Source: Branchiostoma floridae (lineage: Eukaryota; Chordata; Leptocardii; Amphioxiformes; Branchiostomatidae). Taken from it: 64,000 nt of DNA. The position numbers and the translations under genes were made by a program. Positions within the stretch are counted from its first letter, which is position 1; the number at the start of each line of letters is the position of its first letter. The DNA is taken from assembly GCF_000003815.2 (NCBI RefSeq), contig NC_049985.1, positions 2,548,970 through 2,612,969 of the forward strand. Reading direction: 5' to 3'. The notes beneath the pieces were generated by a model. The model saw only the letters and a list, made by a program, of their open reading frames with translations, ran no database searches and was not told where the DNA came from. Of the stretch, positions 17,727-28,079 are shown in pieces.

Positions 17727-19712
17727 ATGGCTGATTCCAACTTTGGAAGTCACGGACAAGGAAAGACCCGTAAGAAACCCTACATTTGTGGGGAGTGTGG
17801 GTACAGAGCTGCTTATAAGTGTCACTTATCCCTACATATGAGAAGACACACTGGAGAGAAACCTTACCTGTGCGAAGAGTGTGGGCACAGAACTGCTAAC
17901 AAGAAAGACTTATCTCAACATATGAGAACTCACACTGGAGAGAAACCCTACAAGTGTGACCTGTGTGACTATTCTGCAGCACAGAAATCCACTTTGAACA
18001 TTCATCGACGAAAACACACTGGTGAGAAACCCTACATGTGTGGAGAGTGTGGGTACAGGATGGCTCATAAGTCTGCCTTATCCTTACACATGAGAACTCA
18101 CACAGGAGAGAAACCCTACAAGTGTGACCAGTGTGACTATTCTGCAGCACAAAAATTAAATTTGGACATCCATCTAGCTAAACACACTGGAGACAAACCC
18201 TACATGTGTGGGGATTGTGGCTATCGAACAGTCAATAGGTCTCATTTATCCAGACATATGGGAACTCACACTAGAGAGAAACCCTTCAGTTGTGACCTGT
18301 GTGACTATTCTGCAGCCCGGAAATCCACTTTGACCAACCATCTACGAAAACATGCTGGTGAGAAACCCTACATGTGTGGGGAGTGTGGGTACAGGGCAGT
18401 TAGGAAGTCTCACTTATCCCTACATCTGAGAACTCATACAAGAGAAAAACCCTACAAATGTGACCTGTGTGACTATTCTGCAGCCCAGAAACCCAATTTG
18501 GATATGCACCGAGTAAAACACACTGATGAGAAACCCTACATGTGTGGAGATTGTGGGTACAGGGCAGCTATGAAGTGTACCTTATCCCAACATATGAAAA
18601 CTCATACTGGAGAGAAACCCTACAAGTGTGATCTGTGTGACTATTCTGCAGCTGTGAAATCCAATTTGAAAAGACATCAATTAAAACACACCGGTGAGAA
18701 ACCCTACATGTGTGGGGAGTGTGGACACAGGACGGTTGAGAAGTCTGCATTATCCATACATATGAGAACTCATACAGGGGAGAAACCCTACAAGTGTGAC
18801 CTGTGTGACTATTCTGCAGCAGGGAGATCAGCTTTGAACATTCATCGACAAAAACACACATGTGAGAAACCCTACATGTGTGGAGAATGTGGGTACAGCA
18901 CTGCTCATAAGTTTGCCTTGGACAAACATATGAAAACTCATACTGGAGAGAAACATTACAAGTGTGACCTGTGTGACTATTCTGCAGCTGTGAAATCCAA
19001 TTTGAAAAGACATCAATTAAAACACACCGGTGAGAAACCCTTCATATGTGGGGAGTGTGGATACAGGACGGTTGAGAAGTCTGCATTATCCATACATATG
19101 AGAACTCATACAGGGGAGAAACCCTACAAGTGTGACCTGTGTGACTATTCTGCAGCAGGGAAATCAGCTTTGAACATTCATCGCCGAAAACACACATGTG
19201 AGAAACCCTACATGTGTGGAGAATGTGGGTACAGCACTGCTCATAAGTTTGCCTTGGACAAACATATGAAAACTCATACTGGAGAGAAACATTACAAGTG
19301 TGACCTGTGTCACTATTTCACAGCAGTGAAATCCAATTTAAAAAGACATCAATTAAAACACACAGGTGAGAAACCCTACATGTGTGATGAGTGTGGATAC
19401 AGGGCGGTTGAGAAGTCTGACTTAATCAGACACATTAGAACTCATACAGGCGAGAAACCCTACAAGTGTGACCAGTGTGACTATTCTGCAGCACAGAAAT
19501 CCGCTTTGAACTTTCATCGAAGAAAACACACTGATGAGAAACCCCACATGTGTGGGGAGTGTGGGTACAGGACAGCTCAAAAGTCTACCTTATCACAACA
19601 TATGAAAACTCATACAGGGGCAAAACCCTACAACTACAAGTGTGACCAGTGTGACTATTCTGCAGCACGGAAATACCATTTGGACAGGCATCGACTAAAT
19701 CACACTAGTTAG
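17727..19712 (+). CDS. C2H2 zinc-finger protein, 23 fingers (copy 5)
   Basis: Intact 661-residue poly-zinc-finger protein, the largest of the array and probably a nuclear DNA-binding protein. The ATG at 17727 (MADSNFGSHGQ) lies 16 nt after the acceptor at 17710. Twenty-three C2H2 fingers follow; fingers 1-2 are both A-like, then A and B types alternate. Linkers are mostly TGEKP, with TREKP, AGEKP, TDEKP and TCEKP variants. Fingers 11-14 and 15-18 are a 336-bp tandem duplication. Finger 19 has CHY for CDY. The linker before the last finger is lengthened (TGAKPYNY). The protein ends at HTS after finger 23 and lacks the KKWVLDCH last finger and HTRQV tail of copies 2-4, so its 3' end has a different history. 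No KRAB/BTB/SCAN domain. Confidence 0.92.
   Translation: MADSNFGSHGQGKTRKKPYICGECGYRAAYKCHLSLHMRRHTGEKPYLCEECGHRTANKKDLSQHMRTHTGEKPYKCDLCDYSAAQKSTLNIHRRKHTGEKPYMCGECGYRMAHKSALSLHMRTHTGEKPYKCDQCDYSAAQKLNLDIHLAKHTGDKPYMCGDCGYRTVNRSHLSRHMGTHTREKPFSCDLCDYSAARKSTLTNHLRKHAGEKPYMCGECGYRAVRKSHLSLHLRTHTREKPYKCDLCDYSAAQKPNLDMHRVKHTDEKPYMCGDCGYRAAMKCTLSQHMKTHTGEKPYKCDLCDYSAAVKSNLKRHQLKHTGEKPYMCGECGHRTVEKSALSIHMRTHTGEKPYKCDLCDYSAAGRSALNIHRQKHTCEKPYMCGECGYSTAHKFALDKHMKTHTGEKHYKCDLCDYSAAVKSNLKRHQLKHTGEKPFICGECGYRTVEKSALSIHMRTHTGEKPYKCDLCDYSAAGKSALNIHRRKHTCEKPYMCGECGYSTAHKFALDKHMKTHTGEKHYKCDLCHYFTAVKSNLKRHQLKHTGEKPYMCDECGYRAVEKSDLIRHIRTHTGEKPYKCDQCDYSAAQKSALNFHRRKHTDEKPHMCGECGYRTAQKSTLSQHMKTHTGAKPYNYKCDQCDYSAARKYHLDRHRLNHTS
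18621..19292 (+). repeat. Four-finger tandem duplication within copy 5 (2 x 336 bp)
   Basis: Units 18621-18956 and 18957-19292 encode fingers 11-14 and 15-18. Fingers 11 and 15 are identical in protein, and so are 14 and 18; 12/16 and 13/17 differ at two or three residues. A third partial unit starts at 19293 with finger 19. Confidence 0.9.
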
Positions 19713-20345
19713 AAATCCTACATGTGCAAGTTAGCTTTAGGTCGGATTCACAACTGTCAAGAAGTCTGACTTATCCAGACACATGAGAACTTGTACACAA
19801 GAGAAACCCTTCAAACCAGTGTGACCTATGTAGCTTTTCTGCAGCACAGAAAAATACAGTCAAACCTGTCTATAGCGGCCACTCAAGGGACTGGAGAAAA
19901 TGTTGATCAATTGACCATGAGCAAGCTACACATGATTTCAGTTCCCACTAATCTTTCTCACCAAGTGAATAAGGGTTCAAACAAACAAGTAACATTGTAT
20001 CGATCGGTAAATTCACCAACAAAGACTTGCACTTTAATACTACCACTAAAATGACCCTTTCAGGAACTCCAAATCCTCACAAACTACAATTTCAAACACT
20101 GTGCAGGGTAACATACAATGTAAGTATGGTTGCAATAGGCAGTGTTTCTGTATCGACGGGACCGAAAATCGTGTGGCCGTGGCCGCGTTGGACAGGTGGC
20201 CGCTAATCACTACAAATCCAAGGGACCGACAAAAAATGGCCACTATGGCCAGGTGGCTGCTATGCAAAGGTGGCCGCTTATACAGGTTTGACTGTACTTT
20301 GGACTTCCGTCTATTAAAACACACTTGTGAAAAGTGTAGTAGGGA
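19713..20345 (+). pseudogene. Decayed fingers downstream of copy 5, split by a MITE
   Basis: Finger words continue past the stop (CCTACATGTGCAAG, AAGTCTGACTTATCCAGACA, TTCTGCAGCACAGAAA) and resume after the MITE at about 20297 (CTTTGGACTTCCGTCTATTA, then AAAACACACTTGTGAAAAGTG). The gene was once longer, or a sixth copy decayed here. Confidence 0.7.
19857..20294. mobile_element. TA-flanked MITE, CAGTCAAACCTG family, 438 bp
   Basis: Termini CAGTCAAACCTGTCTATAGC and TATACAGGTTTGACTG are inverted repeats, with TA on each side (19855-56, 20295-96). It interrupts a decayed finger between GCACAGAAA and CTTTGGAC. Two-bp TA duplications fit Tc1/mariner-like or ISL2EU/PIF-like mobilisation; not resolved here. 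Confidence 0.8.
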
Positions 20346-21660
20346 GTGTGGGTACTAAACTGCTAAGAATTTAAATGATCACAACGTCCTTGATTTTCCA
20401 TGCATCTGTTCATAATTCGCTTCCAATGTGCGGTCCTTGGCGAGAGCCTCCCAGTTTGTATGGTTGATGTAATTGTTGCAATGAACTTCAGGGTGGCCTC
20501 CAATTGGTGGAATTGTGCGATTATCCAGCTGGTGCGAAAATACAAAGTTATCCAGCTGGGCCGCACTGGTTTGGGATTTGGGGATTCCGTGCAGTTATCA
20601 GAAGTGTGCGTTAATCTGTTGTTCAATTAACTGGCATCTACTGTACCTTGAAATTAAGAAAGGCAACACACCAACCATCTAGAGACTGTGTTTATTTCTA
20701 GTAAAGCTGTTGAAGAGGAATTTCATTTTCAAATGTCTTGGCCTACTCTTAGCTAACAAAAAGAATCACTGTTATAGAAAGGCTAGGCTATTCTGCAACA
20801 AAATAACTGCACATGTGGTTCCAGAGCAAGCTGCTAGGGTGCCCAAACCTATCTTCTGCAGTGCTATCACTCTTTAATTTTTCATATTTTACTATGTAGA
20901 TTTACTATAATGTATACTGAATTTGGTTTTAAGAAATCTGATGTTCTTAATTTTCTTTCATTTGTTGCGTCATTTGATTGTATTATTTCATTAAGTTGTT
21001 TGTTAGTCCATTGGTCTTCATCGTCTTATTCATTTATAATTTCCTTTAATTAATTGAATTGTTATAATTTCACAAAGGGCTGCCTTTATGTAAACACAAG
21101 CGATTCCCCTTGCACTATTATATTTCATTTATATTTCTTTGTTATGTATTTATCATGTTTATTTTTAAGTGCAAATAAACAAACAGCTCAACCAATGATG
21201 GGATGGCAAATTACTAAGTAGTTCAACTAATAAGAGTGGCTGCATGTCCATCAAACATTTATACATGTATTTTTGTATGTTTTTTGTTTTTAATTTTGAT
21301 GGAGATGAGCAGGGTAATGGCTCAGTTTATTGATGAGGCAGATTAGGTCATGTTGATTTGATTATATGGATGACATCCGCCCATGCATCAATTTTAGATT
21401 GTTTCCAAAAATAAATTAAAAAGTTCTCAATCAGACTGTAAGTCGCACAAAGCAGCTTAGCGTTTGGCCGTTAGACATCAAGATAACGGTACAAAATAGA
21501 AAGCCCGATGAAAACGTCAAAAAAGTCGGAGCTTAACCTCTGCTTGGATAGTATTGCAGTAGAGCATTTAGCAGTATTTTTGGTTTTAAAAATAAATAAA
21601 AAAATAGAAATTCAGATCTTTCATTAGGTTTTCAAATCTATTTTACAAAAAGGACCCTTC
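20346..21660. other. Intergenic; AT-rich repeat remains
   Basis: No gene recognised. 20870-21180 is a T-rich tract ending in AAGTGCAAATAAAC, with AAAGGGCTGCCTTTATGTAA inside, resembling a retrotransposon 3' UTR (weak). 21350-21400 carries the GATTTGATTATATGGATGAC word, also seen in diverged form near 24460. Confidence 0.35.
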
Positions 21661-21960
21661 CACCTGGCTTGGGACTGATCTCGAGTTCGAACCCTGCCAT
21701 GCCACCGATCTTGTGCCCTTGGGAAAGGCACTTTACACGGCTTTCCTCACTTTACTCAGGTGAAAATGCGTAACTAGCTTTGGCTGGGGCCATCCCTCGG
21801 ATAGGACGTTAAATGGAGGTCCTGTGGATGGCAAACCTCTGTCTCTTATCATTCACCCAGACGGGAGATGTGGCGCACCAGCTAAAGAAAGGGTATGCCA
21901 CCCTGCAAGGGGTGGTGTAACCCCGATGGTGCGGTATAACCCAGCACGTCAACCTGCTAC
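21660..21960 (+). mobile_element. tRNA-derived SINE, family 1, plus orientation
   Basis: GATCTCGAGTTCGAACCCTG is a B box; the body then runs CCCTTGGGAAAGGCACTTTA, CTCGGATAGGACGTTAAATG and CACCCAGACGGGAG. The A-box region is decayed. Confidence 0.65.
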
Positions 21961-22005
21961 TACTACAGTAACTACACCTTTTTATAAGTGAAGTATGTTC
22001 CTTTA

Positions 22006-22205
22006 CGTGCTGAAGGGGTGTGGTTCTCCTAAAACACCTTCGGGACTTCTATATACTAGTAACATCCTATACAACGGATGCCCCTAACCAAAGCTGAAGA
22101 GTGAAGTTGTGTAAAGTACCGGTACTGGTACCTTTCTCAAGAGCATATCTGGGGACTTGAACCCAGGACCTCTGGGCTTGGAACCAAACATCCTACCTTT
22201 AGACT
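22006..22205 (-). mobile_element. tRNA-derived SINE, degenerate, minus orientation
   Basis: Minus strand: AGAGGTCCTGGGTTCAAGTC is B-box-like, followed by the family body (AGGTACC, GTAAAGTAC, ATAGGATGTTACTAG). Confidence 0.55.
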
Positions 22206-23525
22206 ACCTTCTTGATTACACTGTGTTGCTTCAGCCTCCGTTGTAGTCTGATTAAATCTCGCTTATAGCAGCCCGCCCAACATCCGCCGGCCCCCTAGCG
22301 GGGAGGGACCAGTTACAGCCCTGGACAGCGGAGTTTGCGTTACACAGACTAGCTCCGTTGCAGCCTTCGGAACGAGTTTGCTCCCTTTCCCGGCACAAGA
22401 GAAAATCAAGTTGAAAATCTCGACCCAAGGCACCCCCCCCCCACCAAAAAAAAAACAGCCCCGTTCCGAAGACTGCAAGCTCTACTATTGAGGATGATGA
22501 AATGCAATCATTAATTACTACAGCTGGAGACAAAACAGGCAACACCATTTCTATCAAAGTAAAATACTTTTATTTAGAGAAAATTACTTTAAATCAACAC
22601 TTTGGATTAAAATAGGTGGGTCATCTGAAATGAATCGCCCGTCTGGCAAACTGTTACAAATCTCTCACGATCAACACAACACATTGATGCCATCTTGTGT
22701 ACTAAACTTGTGGTTTATGTACATACTTAATGTAACATACATGTATATTAGAGGTAGACTAGAACATGGTGACCCCTCCTTGTGGTGACAACTGACAAAA
22801 TCATCTCCACAGAAGAAATTGGGTTTTATCCTTTACCAATAATTTATTATCATAAAAGAGAATGACTGATTTTATACGAAAGTAATGGGATATAGTCAAA
22901 GACCTACTGACAAAGAAGACCACTTGGACCTAAATCTGGTATATGTGGACAGGCGGTCACTATAGAAATGTTTGTGTCGATGGGGAAAATTTTCTGCCAA
23001 AAAGTATTCACATTGTCCAGGTGGTCCTAATGTAGAGGTGGTCAGTTTTACAGGTTTGACATGTATGTCAATGGCCGGGTGGTCTTTTTGTAGAGACACT
23101 TGTACAGGTGTCACTGAACATTCTATGGCCACCAAATATCCCCAGTCCAACCTGTTCTGAACATATTTGTAAGCAGAGGGACTGCTCAATGATACAATTT
23201 TTCGGGGGAGGGAAGATGATATTGGGTTGCCACAATGCTTGGGAGTCATAACTAAAAATGATGGTTTGAGTATTTAGAATGAAACAATTCTTTTATTCCC
23301 CGCTACACTCCAAGGTAGGCCAGATAAAAGCTTCACTTTTCCAGCAACAGTGAAATTCTATTTGCAAACAACTTCTTTAATGAAATGAACAAGTAATCAA
23401 AACTCAGACATCATCGGGCTATAATGACACCATTTGCTAAAACCTTGGTAGGTTAATCACCTGTAGCCAGTTCATGAAAGAGTCTATCTTCACTACATTT
23501 ACAAACAGCGGAAGAATATACAATA
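22206..23525. other. Intergenic; repeat fragments and possible Dach 3'UTR sequence
   Basis: No coding region recognised. 22263-22400 (CCGCCCAACATCCGCCGGCC, TTTGCGTTACACAGACTAG) shares words with 42782-42830 and 50880-51010, so it is an interspersed repeat. A C10/A10 run lies at about 22431-22455. 22915-23100 holds diverged MITE words (CAGGTGGTCC, ACAGGTTTGAC). Confidence 0.4.
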
Positions 23526-23703
23526 CAGTCAAACCTGTCTATAGCGGCCACTCAAGGGACCGGACAAATTTGGCCACTATAGATAGGTGGCCTCTGTATA
23601 GAGGTGGCAACTTGTAGATAAAATACCCAAGGGACCAACAAAAAGTGGCCACTATGGACAGGTGGCCCCTCTGTAGAGGTGGCCCCTAATACAGGTTTGA
23701 CTG
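23526..23703. mobile_element. TA-flanked MITE, CAGTCAAACCTG family, 178 bp
   Basis: CAGTCAAACCTGTCTATAGC at left, complementary to AATACAGGTTTGACTG at right; TA at 23524-25 and 23704-05. The interior has GTGGCCACTATGGACAGGTG, as in the 19857 copy. Confidence 0.85.
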
Positions 23704-23763
23704 TAACTTTACAAACATAGAAAGCACACAGTGTAGGTTTGCATGAAGGTTTCCTATTTACAA

Positions 23764-23966
23764 ACAAGGCTTACAATTTCTGTACCTTTCTACATAATTC
23801 TTCAACATAAACATGCTTTTCTTTAATCATCCAAAGAAATGAGGTACGGTCAAACCTGTATCAAACAAGGCTTACAATTTCTCTACCTTTCTACATAATT
23901 CTTCAACATAAAGTTTAACATGCTTTTCTTTAATCCTCCAAAGAAATGAAGTACAGTCAAACCTGT
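23764..23966. repeat. ~104-bp tandem duplication ending in MITE sequence
   Basis: CAAGGCTTACAATTTCTGTA through CTTTAATCATCCAAAGAAAT and GGTCAAACCTGT is repeated once with few changes. The repeat includes the first bases of the MITE terminus at 23954, so the duplication postdates that insertion. Confidence 0.75.
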
Positions 23967-24270
23967 CTGTAGTCACCACTGAGGGGGCTTGAAGAAAATG
24001 AGCAAAGTTGAGTAACCGCTTTTGAAAGGATTCTGTAGCCTCCTTCTCAGACTTCTTTAAACTTTGTTCTTCAGAGTGAAAACTACATTGTGATCTTCTA
24101 TGTGGGCTATGGTTCTCTACTACTTTGGGAGTCAGTTTCGCTGATGCCAAGAAGTTTGCAAAGGAGGCTAGAATTCTACTTTGGTCAATGAGAAAAAATT
24201 ATCAAAGGGACCACCAAAAAGTGGCTATGATGGAGAGATGGTTCTCATGTGGAGGTGACAGGTTTTACTG
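23954..24270. mobile_element. TA-flanked MITE, CAGTCAAACCTG family, 317 bp
   Basis: CAGTCAAACCTGTCTGTAGT at left and GGTGACAGGTTTTACTG at right, TA at both ends; the central part is unlike the other copies. Confidence 0.65.
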
Positions 24271-26278
24271 TACACTCAAAGTGATACACATTTACTTTCT
24301 TTCCTTTCAAATCAAGAAAAGAGCTACAGCATGGAAAAGAATAGACTGGTTACATGTGTGGTGCGCTCTTCTCTCACAAAACAAAGCAACTGTTCTTACA
24401 TGGAGTTGACAAAGATTTAACCATGTAGATTTGATTGCTTTTGTGGCATTTAGGCCATATTGATTTGATTGTAAGGACTGCCGATTGGTGAACACCAATT
24501 CTTGTCCGTTTCTAAAAAGAAAGTTTTGACCATACAGTAATTTGTACGAAAGAGTTGGAAAATGAGCAAATACAATGTGTATGCAGTAGTCTGAATACAG
24601 TTTGTATTTGATAAATCAATACTGATGTGGTAGAATGCCAGAGTTAATTCCAAAGTTTAATAAAGAAGCAGATGTGAAAGAACAAAAATGAACAATCTAA
24701 TAGTTTGGTATACCACACTCCATATTATGTTAAGTCTTTGATCAACCTTTCTGACCACTTAGATTTCATAATGCCAACTTTTTATTCCATCAGTTTTAGG
24801 GTTCCCAAAGGATGTCTCATACACATCAAATCAACTTGGCCTTTCACATGCAGAGTTGACAATATTGAACCTTGTAGAATCTGATTGCTTTCTTGTAGTT
24901 CATTTGGATAAAATTCATTCAGATAAAACCATCTCTCAGTCTGATATCTGCAGGTAAGGGAAACTATCCGAAAATGACAGTTACAAATATGAACACTTAA
25001 TACTGACTGGCGATGCTTATATGGCTGGCTCCACACGGTGGTGGTTACTGGTTACCAGAGACGATATATGTTCAAAAACTTCATGCTATTTTTTATTTTA
25101 CATTTTACAAACACATTTTACAGATCACATAAAAAACATTTTTCATCTACTACTTTGTTGGACAAGTCCACTACTTTCCTATCACTTCTAAATATCAAAT
25201 GCCCTTTAGGCCACACCAGTTTAATTTGTTGGTTCTCGATTTTTTATATAACATTAAAATGAAATTTAAGCTTGAAAACAGTCTGAGGGCTGTACCTTGA
25301 TACACACAGTTTCAGGCAGTAAAGATACATGTAGTAAGATTTCCTCCAAGCCTTCTGTTTTCATCTTCATTGCTGGCTACATTTCATCTTCAAATTGTCA
25401 TAGAATCAAGGAAATAAATTGGTGTGGCCTTAGTATATAAGTTATCACTTGCCTACTAGGGCTAAGTAAGACAACAACATTTAAAAGAGCAAGTATACCA
25501 AACATTGGCTTTGCTATCTTGTTTTCAGAACATACCAATATATGTTTGCTTTAAAATGGAGGGGCAGAAAAATATAACTCCTATGTGTTTTCCCTCTCCT
25601 TTTAAAACCCAGTAGTTGAGTCATCACAATAGTCACTGCCTACATAAGATCACATTTACAACTGTACAAGTCTCCAGTAACAAGACGGTAAACTAAGGAA
25701 AGAAACTGGCCCCATCACTTCTTCTGCTATCTAATANNNNNNNNNNNNNNNNNNNNNNNNNNNNNNNNNNNNNNNNNNNNNNNNNNNNNNNNNNNNNNNN
25801 NNNNNNNNNNNNNNNNNNNNNNNNNNNNNNNNNNNNTTGGTGTAATATGTTTGAGTAGCCATACTATGCTGATCATGGTTTGTGCTTGGCAGGCTGTAGT
25901 TCTACTCTGTGCTGCAAGGGGGCACTTCTGTACTGCTCTTTCTCTAGGCGGCATGATATCTCTCTAACTTGATACAATTTTTCACACTCATCATTACATA
26001 TGTCTGTAAATGGCTTATTTACAATATATAGACACAGGAACGATACCATATATGGACTCCACTGTACACTGAAGTTTGTTTAATAGGTTAAGTAAACAAT
26101 TTATCCCAATATTTGCTACGTAACCCCACAAGGAAAAGTTACTTCTCTTAGGGATTTGGTATTGCAGGGGTATGGAACACGTAGGTCCCATACAATAAGA
26201 GAATGTTTGAACGATGGGAACATGCATATCCTGAGTGGAGGGAGTGACGATTGCTGCGGTTGTGACTGTCGTCTGTCT
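24271..26278. other. Intergenic / candidate Dach 3'UTR; no coding region seen
   Basis: AT-rich sequence downstream of the distal Dach last exon (minus strand). The GGCCACACCAGTTTAATTTG repeat word at 25211 recurs at about 47236 and 61915. A 100-N gap interrupts at 25737-25836. Where transcripts end cannot be fixed from sequence. Confidence 0.35.
25737..25836. other. Assembly gap (100 N)
   Basis: Exactly 100 N; a placeholder in the region downstream of Dach. Confidence 0.95.
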
Positions 26279-26322
26279 CTACGCGTTGAAAAGCACGGAG
26301 TTCTTGAAATAAAGTCGTGCAT
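26279..26322 (-). CDS. Dach: Dach alternative last exon, distal
   Basis: Acceptor TCTTTCAG, then coding DARLYFKNSVLFNA and a TAG stop at 26279-26281. It enters in phase 1 (G from the previous exon plus AT makes the D codon). It is the closer of the two last exons to the vertebrate DACH ending (DGRLYLKTTVMY in DACH1, from memory). It lies about 1.06 kb after the preceding exon. Confidence 0.85.
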
Positions 26323-26887
26323 CTGAAAGAAGAACAATTGAGCACTCATGAAGGCTAAAGGCTACAGCTGCATTGACAGTTTGCAAGTCTGGTCTGAAAA
26401 GTTTGCACAGAGTCACGCTCAAGCACTTTTTGTTTTCAAAGTCTTGCATTCTTATATCTTCATTTTGCATCTCTACATTTTGACGGAGGTTGGAGGGACA
26501 GTGGGATTGGTATGTTCTTGTTTGATTGACATTCTTCCCTGCTCCCAATATCCAATGGAGAAAAGGTTGCCAAATGGCTAATTCAGTGTGCTGCAGGATT
26601 TTAGAAAGCCCGCAATGTATGGTCACACCAGTGATCAGATCTGTGTGGGCCATACTTGTCCTGGATGTCCGGCCCCCGATTTCAGATCAAACTTGGGGGC
26701 CTGTTGTAAATTTCCTTGGTAGCTAGAGCTGGTCTGTATAGGTCTTGGAACAGTCTGCCATCCAGGCTATAGGCCATTACAGGTATGAATGGCGTTGATG
26801 GTGCAAACTTTTCAGACATTTTGGATGAAAGTTGAATAAGATCTTATCCTCAGATGGTACAGACTAAGAGGAGGGACCCAAGTTTCT

Positions 26888-26949
26888 TCACTCTGAGGAG
26901 CTGACGAGGGACGACCAAGAAGAAAGGTTCTTGAAGTACAGCTGTGCAT
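26888..26949 (-). CDS. Dach: Dach alternative last exon, proximal
   Basis: Acceptor GTTTCCAG, then DAQLYFKNLSSWSSL and five further residues to a TGA stop at 26888-26890. It has the same phase 1 entry as the distal exon and shares the D-A-[QR]-L-Y-F-K-N core, then diverges with a Ser-rich end. Flanking sequence also resembles that of the distal exon (TTCTTGAA, GTGCATCTG), so the two arose by local duplication. Use of either would be set by last-exon choice or polyadenylation. Confidence 0.82.
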
Positions 26950-27382
26950 CTGGAAACACAGAAGAACCTTTGGCTGCTTGCACATCGACAAACACTGGCC
27001 AACCTCAATTTGGAAAGGCACGGTCAAATCTAAAGGATCAAAGGCCTATATTTTTTAACCTATAAAGCTGCATGTTAAGATATTTTATATTTGGTAGAAC
27101 TTAAAATTCCTGGTACCTTTCCAAATACTCATAACAGGTAACCAGTGTTTGAAACTACTTAACAAGTCACATCATTGATTTAGAGCACAGGCATGCATAT
27201 ACATGTAGTATTATTTGTTTCTGAAATCATCTGGAAACATAAAAAACACTTGTTGGAGAGTTAATCTATGAACTTGAATGGTCCATTTAATAGGAACAGA
27301 AAAAAAACCTTAACAATAACATTGAAGAAAAAGCATCCAGACTTTGTAGACCAAGATGTAGAAATATGAGAGTTTTTCTTAC

Positions 27383-27448
27383 CTTGTAGTTTTCTCTCTG
27401 CATCTGTCCTGGCGTTCCTCTCCACTTCCAGCTCTTGTGAGAGACTTT
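27383..27448 (-). CDS. Dach: Dach coding exon (end of coiled coil)
   Basis: 66 nt, phases 1-1. Acceptor GGTTACAG and donor GTAAG. Encodes ESLSQELEVERNARTDAERK then LQ, aligned with SLTPEIEADR...RTDAERTIQ of vertebrate DACH. It is a heptad-like charged helix. Confidence 0.93.
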
Positions 27449-28079
27449 CTGTAACCATGGAAACACATCAGCGTCAGAATTGAACATCTTAGGACATCTA
27501 TGTTCCAAATCTACAAAAATACGACAGTTTTCAGTCATATTGACATGTGGCAATCCCTCAAGTTTCTCACCACTTCTACCAACACCTTTTATTTACATAT
27601 CATATACAGATTCATTGCTGTGTAGGTGAAAATGGTATTTACTCAGTAGCTGAATTTGTGACACAAAGACTTCAGTGTGTTCATTTTCTTTTACACAAGC
27701 ATGTGATTTGCACAGAGTAACAGCTAAGCTAAAAGCATATTGAAACTTGTCCCCTAAGCCTCAAGTTTCCCAACATTTCTCCAAACAGTGTTTCCTTTCT
27801 GGATTCATTGCAAACTGTGTATCAGTTCACTTTGAAGTGAATTGGTGTTTGCCTTGTTCTTGGCTTTTGTCTTGAAAGACAAAAAACAAGAACACAAAAA
27901 ACATGTTATTTGCACAAGGCGTTTAACAGCTAAAGCATCCCAACTCGTCCCACAGAGCTTTAAGTTTCCCCGACACTTTACGGATTCATTACCGACTGAG
28001 TGGAAATGGTATTTGCCAAGCAGCTGAATAAACCTCTGGTGGAACCTGAGGCTGAGAAGTTGTAAGAGCCTGAAGTCGA

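Noticed and set aside
20400..20640. Possible pogo/Tigger-like element end
   Set aside because: A few TTATCCAGCTG words are suggestive but no matching terminal repeat or duplication could be found.
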